Positions 37,901-49,426 of a stretch of 64,000 nucleotides of DNA are shown piece by piece. The first letter of the stretch is position 1. The number at the start of each line of letters is the position of its first letter. A model generated the notes under the pieces. The model saw only the letters and a program-made list of their open reading frames with translations. It was not told where the DNA came from and did not search any database. Source of the DNA: Membranipora membranacea (Eukaryota > Bryozoa > Gymnolaemata > Cheilostomatida > Membraniporidae). Where the stretch lies: positions 806,001 to 870,000 of the forward strand of contig OU612065.1 in the NCBI GenBank assembly GCA_914767715.1, written 5' to 3'. The position numbers and the translations under genes are program-made.

Positions 37901-40900
37901 TGGATACTAGTCTCAAAGCAAACATTGTATGTGGTATGCCTGGGCAAAAAAAATACCCCTGCGGTCTCTATTATGCATTCTGCGCATGCTCAGCTCTGGG
38001 CATGAGCTGATCTCTGCAAAATTGAGTCTCGGAATTCCGAAGCCATCTGATTGGCTACCTGCTCTGGTGACATACTCCCCAAAGCGTGCGGATTTGTTAA
38101 TAATAGTTATCCTCTCTTGTCATTATTAGCTGATGTTGATTCGCAGTTTATGCAGGGGATATCCCTTTTCCTCTTTCCAAAGTTGCAATTGCAATCAGAA
38201 CCCAAACTAAACTCATTGTTCTTGCACATGCGCAAATTCAAGTCACGCATGATGCATACTTAACCTTACGACACCTGCTTTGTGGTAATGATAGCCTAGT
38301 TTATCAGTGATCTACATGCCCAGTCAGATCACGAGAGTCAGTATGTCTATTATGAATATCCGTGTTTAGTTTCATTACATTAGCATTCGGTTTTTGGGAT
38401 AAATTTTTTTTAAAGGTGTGCTGGTGTTTCTTTTTTATCTTTTGAGAATAATGATAGTATGGTCTTTATCTCTGTTGATAAATTAGTAACATTTAATTTA
38501 CCACCCGAGTAGCTTTCATTGAAGTGCGGTTAGGATTTTTTCAGGATAAAACCATACTTCGGCAAGATCCGGGGCATCTTGAGGCTTCTTCATTACAACC
38601 ACAATCGGCTAATTTGTCTGCCTTACCCGGTGGCTGATAATCCATGAACACAATAGGCCTATATTTATCATTTTCTCAAGCTTCCAATTTATTGTCACCA
38701 CCAAAAGCGCCTAAGTCCTAACGTTCCAATCCTACATATCCCTGATGCAAATATAACTGGCCCTACTACACCCTACTACGCCTTACAACCTTTTATACTC
38801 ACAAAATCCAGTTTGCAATCAAATGCTCATGTGATATTGTTGAACAACCTTCCCTGATCAGGAGTGGTTACCGAATGCGAGGTTCCCAAAATTGGCCAGA
38901 AACTAGAGAAGGCTGTCTTTGAAAAACAATCATGTTGCTAAGGCCTCTTCAAAGATACCGCAGGGGATATGAGAAGTTGCAAGGCTATCCATGGACTGAA
39001 CAAGATGAAACAAGTACAACACAAGGAGAAACAGATGTTACCATTAGAGAAGGAAGGTCAAGGCCAAGATCAAGTTTGAACCATATGCATATGCCTGCAT
39101 TTTGAGTTTCTGGCCTTAAGCCGCCAGGAAAAGGGATCCAGATTTTCATCCAAGATGTTGTAATTACCCTGCACCAGTAGAATGGATGGATCTTGAGCTT
39201 TGAGCATTGCAGCATTCTATTCTTTTACATGAAAACATTTGTTTGTTTTGCAATAGCCAATAGGAGCTGAGATATCACATAAAATGTGTACCAGTTTCAA
39301 AAGCTTTTATTATTCAGAATTCTAATTTTATCCCTTGTTCCACCAAACACCTTGTCTCCGTTCAAACACAACAGATAAGATGCAGAATAAATTTACAATT
39401 GATAGGCAATTTTGGGTCGAAAATATTATACTCCGCAAAATGATAGACAAGATTCATTAACTTCCATAACTACTTCCCCTGACCGTTGTTGACAAAATAT
39501 ATAAATATAGAGTATTGCCTCCCCTGTGGATATGAATTACTGCCCGATACCAGGGGTAACAAACAAGGCAACTCCTACTGAATGGAGGAAATTTCTTGAT
39601 CCTTTTAGCTGGAAACTTACAATTAAGTTGAGAGAATCGGTGATGGAGGCAAATTTGATCAAACTTTCCATTGTTTGACATTGTCACAAAATTCAGATTT
39701 TTGGTTGGTAGAATGCTAAACATACCTATACGTTTGGGCGCATCGACAATGACTTTCTGTGCATCATTGGTGGTTGGTATGCTGCGATCTGATCTGCTAG
39801 ATTTGGGTCTGTCTTCGGAAGATTTTTGCGAAGTAAGCTTACATCTAATCAGTTTTTGGAAAAGGATATTCTTCTTTCTAGATGCAAAGAGAGGGATACC
39901 ATCCAAGTCTCCATATGTGCATGATTCATTTGGCTCATCCTGAAATTTCCAAGTAAAGGTACATGTGATACTGCAGATGCATCTCATTTAAGTGATGTAT
40001 CTGTTTTGGGGAAAGGGGAAAAAGTTTTTCTACTTGTCCTTTTGAAAAGCGATTGATCTGCAAAAAACACCTGGTTTTCCAACAGCCTGTGATGGTGATT
40101 ACTTTTCCTTTTACTAGATAACAGGGTCAACATGGTCCAAGGCATGCGCTGCCACTCCTTGGAATGAGCCTATTTATGTTATTTTTTGGAACATCTTTTT
40201 ATTCAATCACTATATTATTCTGACCAGAAAATCTTTGTTTTTATGAACTTGACTGTGACAAGTCATTTTCCTCTACATGATAAACAGAGGCCTAACTACT
40301 ATACTTGATGTATCACATGGTTGGGGGGCCGGGGGGGGGGGGGGGGCCATCGGGCGGGGGGCAAAAGTCTGGGGGGCTCAGACTACACATGGTCATATAT
40401 ATATTGTCCTCTATATGCTTGATCAGTAAATAAAGTGGATAGAACAAATACTCTTGACAGCTCAATGGTAAGAGTGGACAAGCCTCGTTGTCGCCCTCCC
40501 ACACCTCCTCCAACAACAAATGGAGCTTGTTAGGACAGGTTATTTGGCGATAAGGATTGGTATGCTGAGCCTAACTGCACAGGAATATGAGGGCCTTTGA
40601 ATCGAGATTGAGGGGCAATCTCAATGTATACCAAAGGAAATGGTGGCCAAAAGGAAAGGCAAATGTTGTGTTATAATTTGGGCGGCAGTGAAGTGAAAAT
40701 AAGAGTAACACCAAAACATAATGATTTATACTATTGGTACTGCATAATTCTGACTAAGAGCATTGTTGCTACACCTTTAGCCTTAAACCACTGCTGACAC
40801 AGCTGGGCTTTGCCTAGCAGTGCCACCAGTCAAAAATTTAAATAGAGAGTTGTGGCATCAAAACATCTAGCCAGTAGCTTTGAATGGAGTTATATGAGCT

Positions 40901-43335
40901 CTCAAAATGTAAGGAGCCTTTAAAATCTAGCTGAGATCCAACACAATGTTGGATCTCAGCTAGATTTTAAAGGCACTTGATTGGTCAACCTCAACATATG
41001 TCATCACTAATGGTGGATGGCTGGGGAAGAAGATACTCCTTACATTTTGAGAGCTCATATAACTCCATTCAAAGCTACTGGCTAGATGTTTTGATGCCAC
41101 AACTCTCTATTTAATTTTTTGACTGGTGGCTATGCTTGGCAAAGCCCAGCTGTGGCAGCAGTGGTTTAAGAGATTTTAAACAATAGACAGTTTTCTGAGC
41201 TCGAATTTAAGCACTGATGGTAATGAACCCTTTTTAATGGTGTAAACAGAAATTTTGGTAGAGATTTCTCTCAAAACAACTCAAGGGACAGGGTTAACAA
41301 ATCATTGGGGGCTTGAAAGTTGATTCATCTCAATTTTAGTGACAAAATTTATAGAATTCTATGAAATTTGACAACAAAACAGGCAGAAATTGTTATAAAT
41401 GAATAACAAACAGTAAACGAACAGAGGCTTGAATTCGAACACAGAAAACTGTCTTTTGGTAATTTATAAGAAAAACCTCTGCGTCTGGACAGAATTATAA
41501 TACCAATGAGCATATCTAGATTTCCAACCTTGTTTATATAGCAACCTGCAACCCATCATATCTTTTCAAAGTGCTGGTTTATGAGATTTACTTAGCTTTT
41601 GTCATTTGATTTTGTTGAGGAAATGGCCTAATTTTTCAACTAAGGAGAAGTGGAATAGACATCAAATGATTAAAAAAAATTTGAGCATTTCTCCAAAAGT
41701 TTTCAATCTATGTAGTTGATTTTCCAGCACACTCACAAGCTCTAATGCGACTAAAACATCCTTTTTCTTCAATGGCAAAGTTGATCGGCCCATCCATTTA
41801 ACTCTGCCATGTAAACCATCAGCATCAACTTCGTTACCCTCAGAAATTCCATTGACAGTGTAATCAGTGATGTTGTATGTCCAGAACACCCCCTGACTTC
41901 TAACAAGGTATTCTTTTCCTGTTGTCACCTGTTGAACTTTGATCCCAATATCTCTTAGTTGGTTTAGCTCAGTTTGGGAATCAGAGTGAAACCGGTAATC
42001 ATCACTAGAAGAGCCTGTAAAAAGCTGATAAATTATTTTTGGTAGTTTCTTCACCCCTAAAACACTGTCATGTAAAGCATCTGTGATGGCTGGCATTGTC
42101 TCTATCTGTATAAAATACAGATGGAGACTATATATATATCATCATAGCTAAGAATAAGTATTGCTGGTTTATGAAAAACCATAAAGTATACCTGAGTAGT
42201 TATTTGATTTATACATGCTGTAAGATGCTGTCCTATTGAGTCCACAACAGGCAGTGATACAACTCATTCTGTCATAGTTAGGATCGAGGTCTAGTAAAAT
42301 ACATACATAAAAAACAACATACTACATACATGTATGGATTACCGTGATCATGATCGTGATCAGAAAGAAGGACATGACATTTACACAGTCACTAATATGT
42401 CAAGATTTTAAGACATGGAGCACGACTTGGCTGCACTTACTGCTCATCATCGTCACATATACAGCGTGTATTTACATGAGATTCAACAACAGACAAAAAC
42501 CATATACTATATAGTAAACATTACTCATAGATTCAAGCAATATGTATAATCAGGAAGATAGCTCTGCAATACTTTTACAATGAAAAACTTCAAAAAGTTT
42601 ACCCCCCCCCCCATGATGTAAACATGGACAATGTACTTAACAAGCCACTTCCATATAATTTCAATCAGCAATTTTTTCCACATAAACCAATAATAAATAT
42701 ATATTCATATTCGTTGTACAAAAGTAGATGACTTCATTCACATTGGATGAGGAATTCAGCCTTTACAGTTCTCTAAAGAAGATGAAGTGACATATTACAT
42801 GGCTTGTACAGTACATACCCGATGTTTTCATCATACAGCAGAACTTTGGCCAAGAAGAATTTCAAATTTTCTCATTGTAAAAATCATTCATAACTACAGC
42901 TGTTCTAGCTATCTGACTATAAACATCTGCTGTTGGTGAATCGTAATGGATTGAACCGTTGTGATTGCAATCTATATCATGTTTATCAATTGAAATATAA
43001 CAACCCACCCACCAACCCAAATATCAACAATTCAGGGCTGTAGTTTAGAGAAATTGATGAGGAAGGAGAGAGCACTTGAAGGTACTTGTCTCAGGGAAAG
43101 GGTTATTGAACGCTTCCTGTAAGTTTTTTTTTACGAATTCAGTACAGTGGAATGCTCAAAAGCTGCAAATTGAGGGGCGGTGGGGTTTAAGGCATTTTTG
43201 GATCATCGACAACATAGTTACAGTGACCTAGTCGAGTTTTAGTTACAGTGACCTAGTCGAGTTGACGAAGCTCACCATTGACAGTAGGATACTCTGACTC
43301 CTTATCATATGGTGAATCTGGCTGGAATACTCCGC
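28974..43335 (-). CDS. CYLD: CYLD-type deubiquitinase with three split CAP-Gly domains
   Basis: Exons, 5' to 3': 43335–43276, 42290–42192, 42101–41737, 39939–39726, 36442–36186, 35899–35659, 35497–35328, 34979–33899, 33751–33319, 33082–32924, 31862–31742, 31194–31086, 30514–30396, 29954–29723, 29221–28974; all phases agree (about 1300 codons; human CYLD 956 aa). The first two exons are least certain, and translation may start at MSCITACC in the second. CYLD removes Lys63 and Met1 ubiquitin chains and dampens NF-kB signalling. CAP-Gly halves pair as 42101–41737 with 39939–39726, 36442–36186 with 35899–35659, and 35497–35328 with 34979. Exon 34979–33899 also codes for about 330 disordered residues. 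The USP domain has the catalytic Cys in NSCYMD, DEKDPEEFLN, HLPRFGKGYKMYPKVFPSLE, a B-box (CIICGVEATYECYECY, then H residues in KKHDRASHK), the His in IETSHYVTYV and FFDSM. It ends near DGYICIYVNPDL. Confidence 0.93.
29394..29615. mobile_element. MITE with long imperfect inverted ends, in a CYLD intron
   Basis: Left end CTACCCAAAGA and right end CTTTGGGTAG are inverted copies, and the similarity continues with gaps for about 50 bp (CAGTTACTTATGATAAAG against its inverted counterpart). No target duplication was identified. The right part recurs at 36579–36728. Confidence 0.7.
30599..30692. mobile_element. 94-bp fold-back MITE with 9-bp target duplication
   Basis: Almost entirely two inverted arms starting TAGCCCTGTTCACACGG and ending CCGTGTGAACAGGGCTA, with T/A-rich inner arms around GTACCTAC. 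It is flanked on both sides by the identical 9-mer CCCTGGTAC (30590–30598 and 30693–30701). Length of the duplication fits Mutator-like elements. It sits in the CYLD intron between exons 31194–31086 and 30514–30396. Confidence 0.88.
36443..39725 (-). other. Large CYLD intron
   Basis: Separates CAP-Gly 1 from CAP-Gly 2. It contains the partial MITE at 36579–36728. The rest, including 37500–39200, shows short unconvincing open frames only. Confidence 0.7.
36579..36728. mobile_element. Partial second copy of the 29394–29615 MITE
   Basis: From GAGAGTTACC through AAGTAGAGCAT and ACTTTATCATAA to CATGCATTGGTCTTCGGG this matches the right two thirds of the 29394 element, with scattered changes. The left end is missing. 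Confidence 0.7.
40322..40377 (+). repeat. G-rich tract with G-quadruplex potential in a CYLD intron
   Basis: Several runs of six or more G, including one of about 16, on the + strand (C-rich on the CYLD sense strand). It satisfies the usual four-run G-quadruplex pattern. Homopolymer length here may be affected by sequencing error. Confidence 0.8.
40782..41170. mobile_element. 389-bp fold-back element with a nested perfect palindrome
   Basis: Outer arms of about 133 bp (40782–40915 and 41036–41170) are nearly perfect inverted copies: CTTAAACCACTGCTG at the left against CAGCAGTGGTTTAAG at the right, with GAGCTCTCAAAATGTAAGGAG near the centre. Inside, 40916–40974 is a separate perfect palindrome with 27-bp arms (GCCTTTAAAATCTAGCTGAG outward) and the 5-nt loop ACAAT. 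No clear target duplication was found. It lies in the CYLD intron between exons 42101–41737 and 39939–39726. Confidence 0.85.
43215..43264. repeat. Two-copy 25-bp tandem duplication
   Basis: The phrase TTACAGTGACCTAGTCGAGTT occurs twice in tandem just downstream, on the minus strand, of the first CYLD exon called here. Confidence 0.8.
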
Positions 43336-43702
43336 CTATATAAAGAGAAAAAAAGAGCTTATATTAAATATTTACACAATCAAACCCATCAAAAGATTAG
43401 TATAATTGATTTGATTGATTTATTACATATAGTGCAGGAGCTGACCATGTAATTTGTGAAACGTTGCAAAACCGCAATTGGAACAGGGTTTGGTGATATA
43501 CACAGTTAGATACACTCACAATCATTACTATGCTAAGAGTCGAACATGATCAACTTGTTAATTCAATTAAAATTTTGAGGATTTACAAATTATTTTTACT
43601 TTCTTCTGCGAAGTATTCCTACGCCATTGTTGTTTATAATGATTCTCAGTGTGTAATTAGGTTTGTTTACATTATGTGACTACGCACATGGTCAAATGAA
43701 AC
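43336..43702. promoter_or_regulatory. Head-to-head spacer between CYLD and the pseudogene at 43703
   Basis: CYLD (-) and the 43703 unit (+) diverge across 367 bp. The 5' end of CYLD must lie here or farther out, because its first called exon begins at an acceptor-like TATAG. Short ATG frames on the minus strand here stop quickly, so a 5' UTR exon is likely. No promoter motif is evident. Confidence 0.4.
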
Positions 43703-44308
43703 ATGGCAACTGCACGAGACTGCATGCTCCATTGTTTGCCTGCACTAAATCAGGATACTAATCTTATTAACCTATCTGACCAATGCATATCTACAGCATT
43801 GAAGTATGCCCAGCAGTATTCTGATCTAATTGAGCCATATAAGACAATAGGGCATTTACTATTGAGTCTGTCAAACACCAGTAAAGAAGAAGAAGAGCAG
43901 CCTGCCACATCGACTCCTTTCACATCAACAGCTAGAACACTGGCACCAGCCTTTGATGTATACTGTCATGAGGAATGCTACAAGAAGTTCACTCATGTAA
44001 GGATACTGGCGAGCTGCAGGAAAAGAAAAGGTGAGGCTCATTTGTTTTAAGATGGTACAGCCATCCATAAAAGCCTAAATTGACCACCACCATGCAATCA
44101 ACTTCAATCCCTGCAGATGATAAATCCCACTGTCTACTAAACTGCAACATTTATAGAGTGCTTTATGCTTTTTCACAAGCTTTGTATTGCATCATTAGTC
44201 GAAACTTCCAGGCAATGCCTGCAAACCAGATGCTTGAACCTACTCTTAAACACTCAAAGTTGGAAGTCAACTACTGCGAAGCCCAAGCAGTATACCGTAC
44301 AGCCTACC

Positions 44309-44313
44309 TAAGT
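44309..44313. repeat. 5-bp target duplication, left copy
   Basis: TAAGT immediately before the 5' LTR, repeated at 47719–47723 immediately after the 3' LTR. Five bases is usual for Ty3/Gypsy-type integrases. Confidence 0.9.
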
Positions 44314-44476
44314 TGTTGACCTTGAGGCTATAAAACATTATATTATTATCTTTGAGACTATATCATTTTGCATCCTGATGCACGACAGACCATGGCCATG
44401 GCAATCTACTGATTCAGCTCAGACACACTCATCAATATCTGCAGCATCTGGTGAGTTAACCTACATATAATCTTCA
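44314..44476 (+). repeat. 5' LTR of the Gypsy-like element
   Basis: 163 bp, starts TGTTGACCTTGAGGC and ends AATCTTCA, giving the usual TG...CA ends. Contains TATAAAACATT near its start, a possible TATA element. Confidence 0.93.
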
Positions 44477-44488
44477 TGGTGTCAGAAG
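44477..44488 (+). other. Primer-binding site of the LTR element
   Basis: TGGTGTCAGAAG directly follows the 5' LTR. TGG at this place and the phrase GGTGTCAGAAG are typical of tRNA-primed Gypsy elements; which tRNA primes it was not determined. Confidence 0.8.
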
Positions 44489-44489
44489 A

Positions 44490-44955
44490 TTGAACCTACA
44501 AGTCATGGTGCGACTTTTAGCACCTGAGGCATTGAAGGATGGCAATCTGTCAGAGGGATGGAGGAGGTTTAAGAGGGAGTTTGAACAATTCCTAGAAGCA
44601 ATTGAGAAGACAGAGGCTGATGATAAAGTGAAGGTGAGCATCCTGCTGAGAGTCATTGGTGAAAGGGGAAATGATATTTATGAGAACTTCAAGCTTACAG
44701 GAGGTGATAAGCTGAAATTTGATAAAGTACTAGAAGAATTTGACAAGTTTTGTCACCCACAGGATGAGGTTTTTTATATCAAGGCACAGGCTCTTGTGCA
44801 TGAGGCAAGGGGGGCTCCCCATTGAAGAGTATGAGATCAAGCTGAGGACACAGGCGATGCATGTCATGCATTTGTGGAAGGAGTGGATGACAAGAAGTTG
44901 AGAGATAAGCTTCTTATGAAGGCAATAGAAGGAGGATTGAAGGGAAGTGCTTTTC
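44490..44955 (+). pseudogene. Gag remnant of the LTR element
   Basis: An open frame 44490–44825 codes for a Gag-like region (LSEGWRRFKREFEQFLEA, ILLRVIGERGNDIYENF). A frameshift near 44815 moves the similarity to another frame (LPIEEYEIKLRTQA), and a further shift gives GVDDKKLRDKLLMKA. No zinc knuckle or protease follows. Confidence 0.75.
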
Positions 44956-44962
44956 CCTATCG

Positions 44963-45573
44963 GACGCTAAAGATGGATTCTTGCAGGTTAAATTGGCAGA
45001 GAAGTCAAGAAAACTAACCACCTTCTGGACTCCTCTAGGACGTTATTGTTGGAATCGTCTACCCTTTGGTTTGAGCTCTGCACCAGAAGAGTACCAGCGG
45101 AGACTACACATGGTGCTGACTGGATTGGAAGGCACAGAAGTGATTGCAGACGATATACTGATATTTATGGTGTTGGAGAAACCACTGAAGAAGCTCGAAA
45201 CCATAATGCCAAGCTGATCAGACTTTTGGAGCGTCTCAAGGATAAAAGAGTCAAGATAAACAGAGACAAGATGAAACTTCATTTGTCAGAGATCAAATAC
45301 ATGGGGCATGTGCTCACGACAGACGGGATCAAGCCTGATCCAGCAAAGATACAGGGCCTACAAGACATGCCATACCCAAGAGACAAACAGGAAGTTAAGA
45401 GGTTTCTTGGGACAGTAAACTATTTAGCCAAGTTTATACGAAACCTCTCAGAGAAGGCTGACGTCCTAAGGGACATAGCCAAGGAATCAGCAGAATTCCA
45501 GTTTGAGATCACTGAGCAGAAGACATGGAATCAGATCATAGAAGCGATCAGTGAAGATACTCTGTTAAGATAA
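44963..45573 (+). pseudogene. Reverse transcriptase remnant (palm onward) of the LTR element
   Basis: Starts abruptly at RT motif A (DAKDGFLQVKLAEKS), continues through RLPFGLSSAPEEYQR and the catalytic pair in VIADDILIF. The frame changes at about 45165 and the thumb/connection region follows (GHVLTTDGIKPDP, FLGTVNYLAKF). An in-frame TAA at 45571–45573 ends it just before RNase H. The fingers part of RT is deleted. Confidence 0.88.
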
Positions 45574-46692
45574 TATTATGACCCTACAAAGCCAGCGATG
45601 ATTGAATGTGATGCCAGCGTCAAAGGATTGGGAGCGGTATTAATGCAGGAAGGTAGACCGGTGTGCATTGCATCAAGAACTCTGACTGAGACAGAAGAGA
45701 AGCATCATCCATTGGAATTGGAGTGTCTAGCGGTCGTATTTCCATGCAACAAGTTTGACCAGTACATATATGGAAAAAGGGACCTGACGGTGCTGTCGGA
45801 CCACAGGCCTCTGGAGACCATATTGAAGAAGGAAATGGAAAAGTCACCACTGAGATTACAAAAGATGCTACTGTCACTGCAGAGATATGGCATGGATCTT
45901 GAGTACCGACCTGGTCATGAACAAGTGGTAGCTGACATGCTCTCAAGAGCAGCTAAAAAGACTGGAGATACAACAGGCTATCAGGACACTAAGTCTGAGG
46001 TGTTTCTTATGGGCCTGGATGAGTCTGATCCAACAGAATATACGGACATGTCTGATATGAGACTCAAGAAAATGAAAGAAGTGAGCTCTGATGACTCATT
46101 ATACCAACAGCTAATAAAGAATATCACAGGGGGATGGCCCAACAGAAGAGACAGATGTCCCCATGAGATCCAAAACTACTGGACGTTTCAGGAGGAAATA
46201 GCAGTTAAGGACGGATTGATATATCGAGGAGTGAGATTGGTAGCACCAATAAACATGGTGAGAGAGGTGTGTGAGGCATTGCATCAGGCACATCAATCAG
46301 CAGAGACCATGCTAAGGAGAGCTCGAGACATCCTGTATTGGCCAGGGATGGTCGATGACCTTCAGAAAACAGCAGATGAGTGTCGGCCATGTCTACTGGA
46401 CAAGCCAAAGAATCAGAAAGAAACCATCAGACTGCATGACTTCCCAAAGACAGCGTTTGCTAAAGTTGGCACTGACATAATGTACCATCAAGGAAAACCG
46501 CATCTGATCATAGTGGACTACATGTCTGACTTCATAGAGGTTCTCAAGCTGGGTGATGAAACAGCAAATACAGTAATTGAAGCATGCAAATCAGTCTTTG
46601 CAAGACATGGAGTGCCTATCTGGCTGCAGAGTGATAATGCTCCATACTATACCAGCTACGAGTTTAAAAGATTAAAGAAGAGTGGCAAATAA
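45574..46692 (+). pseudogene. RNase H and integrase remnant of the LTR element
   Basis: RNase H begins at ECDASVKGLGAVLMQ and shows LSDHRPL and YRPGHEQVVADMLSR. The integrase zinc region reads HQAH...CRPC and the catalytic core shows GTDIM (first Asp) and LQSDNAPYY (second Asp). The frame is lost near 46680, before the catalytic glutamate. Confidence 0.9.
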
Positions 46693-47368
46693 ACCACACA
46701 ACTTCATCGCCCATACATCCACGCAGCAATGGGAAAGCAGAAGCAGCTGTGAAGACAGTCAAGCACATGTTTAAATCATCAAGTGATCCATGGAGAGCGC
46801 TGATGGAATGGCGGGCATCCCCGAACCGGGATTTTAAGAGCCCATGTGAGCGACTGTATTCAAGGAAAATACGGACATTGGTACCTCAACCAAGCGAGAG
46901 CTACATACCAATAGAACACTCTGAAGAGGAGACAGCTCAGGCACGAGAGCACAGACGAAGACGGATGGCAACATCTTACAACAAACGTAGCAAAGACCTG
47001 AACCCATTAGTGCATGGACAACCAGTGCTACTACAGACGGTAAATGATCGAGCCAATAAAAATGGAGACCAGCTAGAGTATTGGAACCACTCTCTGATAG
47101 CTCTTATCTCATTGAAAACGATGCAGGGAATGTTGTACGAAGAAATCGAACAGCTATGCAAGCAGTACCGGAAAACTCCGAGCAGCAACAGGAATATGAT
47201 CAGGCAAAGACCACCAGAACACAGAGATCAGCTCGGTCTTCTATAGAACCTCATGTAGATCAGAAGAGCAAGCAGCAGGCACCAATGCAGCTGCCGAGAA
47301 CGCCGAAGAAGACCAGGTCTGGACGGTCAGTAAGAGAACCCTCTTACTTGTCTGATTACGTGCACTAG
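46693..47368 (+). pseudogene. Integrase C-terminal remnant of the LTR element
   Basis: In a new frame from about 46680 the similarity resumes (HPRSNGKAEAAVKTVKH, with the third acidic residue), then YNKRSKDLNPLVHGQPV; another shift near 47090 gives SSYLIENDAGNVVRRNR and the characteristic end TRSGRSVREPSYLSDYV before the stop at 47368. Confidence 0.85.
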
Positions 47369-47539
47369 GACATACAGCTCAGTGGGAGGTCTCACCCTGA
47401 GACACATTCTCCCACCAGATTCGGGCCGGGACGGCCTTGTACATAGACAATCATTTATACAGCAAACACAACCCTATCAATCAACCAATACTCAGATGTA
47501 TACATATCTACCAACACTCAAGCTACATACACACATCTC

Positions 47540-47553
47540 AAAAGGAGCAACGA
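47540..47553 (+). other. Polypurine tract of the LTR element
   Basis: AAAAGGAGCAACGA, purine-rich apart from two C, directly before the 3' LTR; expected position for plus-strand priming. Confidence 0.65.
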
Positions 47554-47718
47554 TGGTTGACCTTGAGGCTATAAAACATTATTATATTATTATCTTTGAG
47601 ACTATATCATTTTGCATCCGGATGCACGACTGACCATGGCCATGGCAATCTACTGAATCAGCTCAGACACACTCATCAATATCTGCAGCATCTGGTGAGT
47701 TAACCTACATAATCTTCA
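47554..47718 (+). repeat. 3' LTR of the Gypsy-like element
   Basis: 165 bp, TGGTTGACC at the start and AATCTTCA at the end, followed by the target duplication TAAGT (47719–47723). Differs from the 5' LTR by an extra G near the start, a TTA insertion, three substitutions and loss of AT near the end. Confidence 0.93.
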
Positions 47719-49006
47719 TAAGTAGTATCTAGACTAGTATTATATTATGTACTTAACTAACTTTGCACCCTTGATAAATATAAGTAAGTTCTTAGAACTT
47801 TTACCCAGATATATATTGTTATCTTATGTGATTATAGGCAGTCTCTTATTGAAAGCCCAAGAGAAATAGGACGAGAACATCCTGCGAGAGCTCTCATGGA
47901 GTGATGCAGTGGCACGGGAAGTGCGTTACCATGTTTCTTGCTACAAACTCTACTGTGAAAACACCAGGTGGGTTGGCTGGCCTACGATAGTAATTTTGAC
48001 CTAGTTTGACTCTAACTGACAAAACCTAGACCGTGAGTCAGTTCACAGGTCATTTGCAATATGACCAACTTCGTTACTATGAACTAATTCAATAGTGTTG
48101 CATTGACCCTAATACGTGATATTGTATTGTTATCCATACAATCTTGTTACTAGTTACGTCAAATATCTGGTGAGTATTGGTGATAGTTTTCTGCTGTGTG
48201 GGTAAATCTCTGGTAGATCATCAACGCTTAGCATGCTGTGTAATACATTTTATATACGTGATTTGCCTAACTCTTTAACTGCTGCTAAATGATCTCATCT
48301 CTGCGGTAGTCCAAACCAAAGCTAGCTTGTGATAACCTTAAATAACTTGCATTGTCACTGATTGACCTGCCTGACTAACTACTATATTATTTGCGTGAGC
48401 TAACTTCAACCCATTCTCAACTTGTGTTTGTGAACTAAACCCACATTCTTTCTTGTCATATCACTATACAGCTAGACTATATGTACTATAATATCACTAG
48501 CCCATAGTTGTTCTCCTAGATCACGGTGCACGTGTATTCATATTTGGGAATTGATAAGATAACGACAACATTATGCTTGGATTGATCAACCTTTGGTTCA
48601 TTCTGACTTGACTTAATATCATGCTATGACTTATTCGTGTTGTAGTGAAGCGGTGATAAAACCAGTCAGCACAGAAGGCTTCAACTTGTTCTGTAACATA
48701 GTAAGGTCTAAGATCATCGCTAATCATCAGATTATGAAGTACACTGATTTATACAAACTCTACAAAGATCTTATGTCTGGCTACCCTAATGAGACGACAC
48801 AAATGTGAGTACATGTATATGTCTAATGTTTGATATAATTTTGTCAGTGATATATGCTATACCTTTTTCCTGTTGAGATTGAGAAAAAATGTGTGCTTGA
48901 GACAGTTTGAATGCGAGCCAAGGTTATACATGAACGCTTGAAGACAACTCCTACTGCCAGTAAGTAACACTTCTATTACAGATCAATGAAGTGCTAGTAT
49001 TAAATG

Positions 49007-49426
49007 CATACCTGACAAGTCTCCCTTTTTGGTAGGGAGCCTCCCAGTTTTTAGGGGTTGTTGCCACCCCCTCCCTATCTCCCTTTTTCCTCCCTTTTTT
49101 CAGCTCCCTTCACCCAGAACATTTTTGAAGCTTATTTTTGCCAGGGAAACTATGTTTTTCAAACTCCACAGTACATATAACTATGTATTTGCATTACCAT
49201 TACTGCTATTCAATATCTTTAGCTGGCCTAAAACTGTTTTCAGGGCTGTCTCTCCTAGTTTGGATAAAGTACAGTAAAAATACATCATTTGCAAAATCAG
49301 GTAAAATGATGTAGTTCATAATATAAAACGAGGACTGAATTGCACCTGCACCGTGGGACATAGAGTGGTTGGGAGTTCGTCCGCAGAAATCTCCTGATTT
49401 CTAGGTCTACCAACTTGTCATGTATG
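49007..49426. mobile_element. hAT-like MITE, copy A
   Basis: 420 bp with 14-bp inverted ends (CATACCTGACAAGT and ACTTGTCATGTATG, one mismatch) and a perfect 8-bp target duplication ATTAAATG (48999–49006, 49427–49434). Eight bases is typical of hAT elements. No transposase is encoded. It is inserted in the last intron of the 43703 pseudogene. Confidence 0.9.

Larger units (their letters stand above)
44314..47718 (+). mobile_element. Ty3/Gypsy-like LTR retrotransposon, internally deleted and inactive
   Basis: A 3405-bp element with 163- and 165-bp LTRs, 5-bp target duplications (TAAGT), a primer-binding site next to the 5' LTR and a purine tract before the 3' LTR. Pol order is RT–RNase H–integrase, the Gypsy order. 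The Gag remnant and RT motif A are separated by almost nothing: protease and the N-terminal part of RT are deleted near 44950–44963. Further damage is described under the parts below. It sits, sense orientation, in the first intron of the 43703 pseudogene. The two LTRs differ by about three substitutions and three small indels, so insertion is fairly recent but not new. Confidence 0.95.

Noticed and set aside
44080-44319. 79-codon frame upstream of the 5' LTR
   Set aside because: Lies in the intron of the pseudogene, shows no family motif, and ends inside the LTR.
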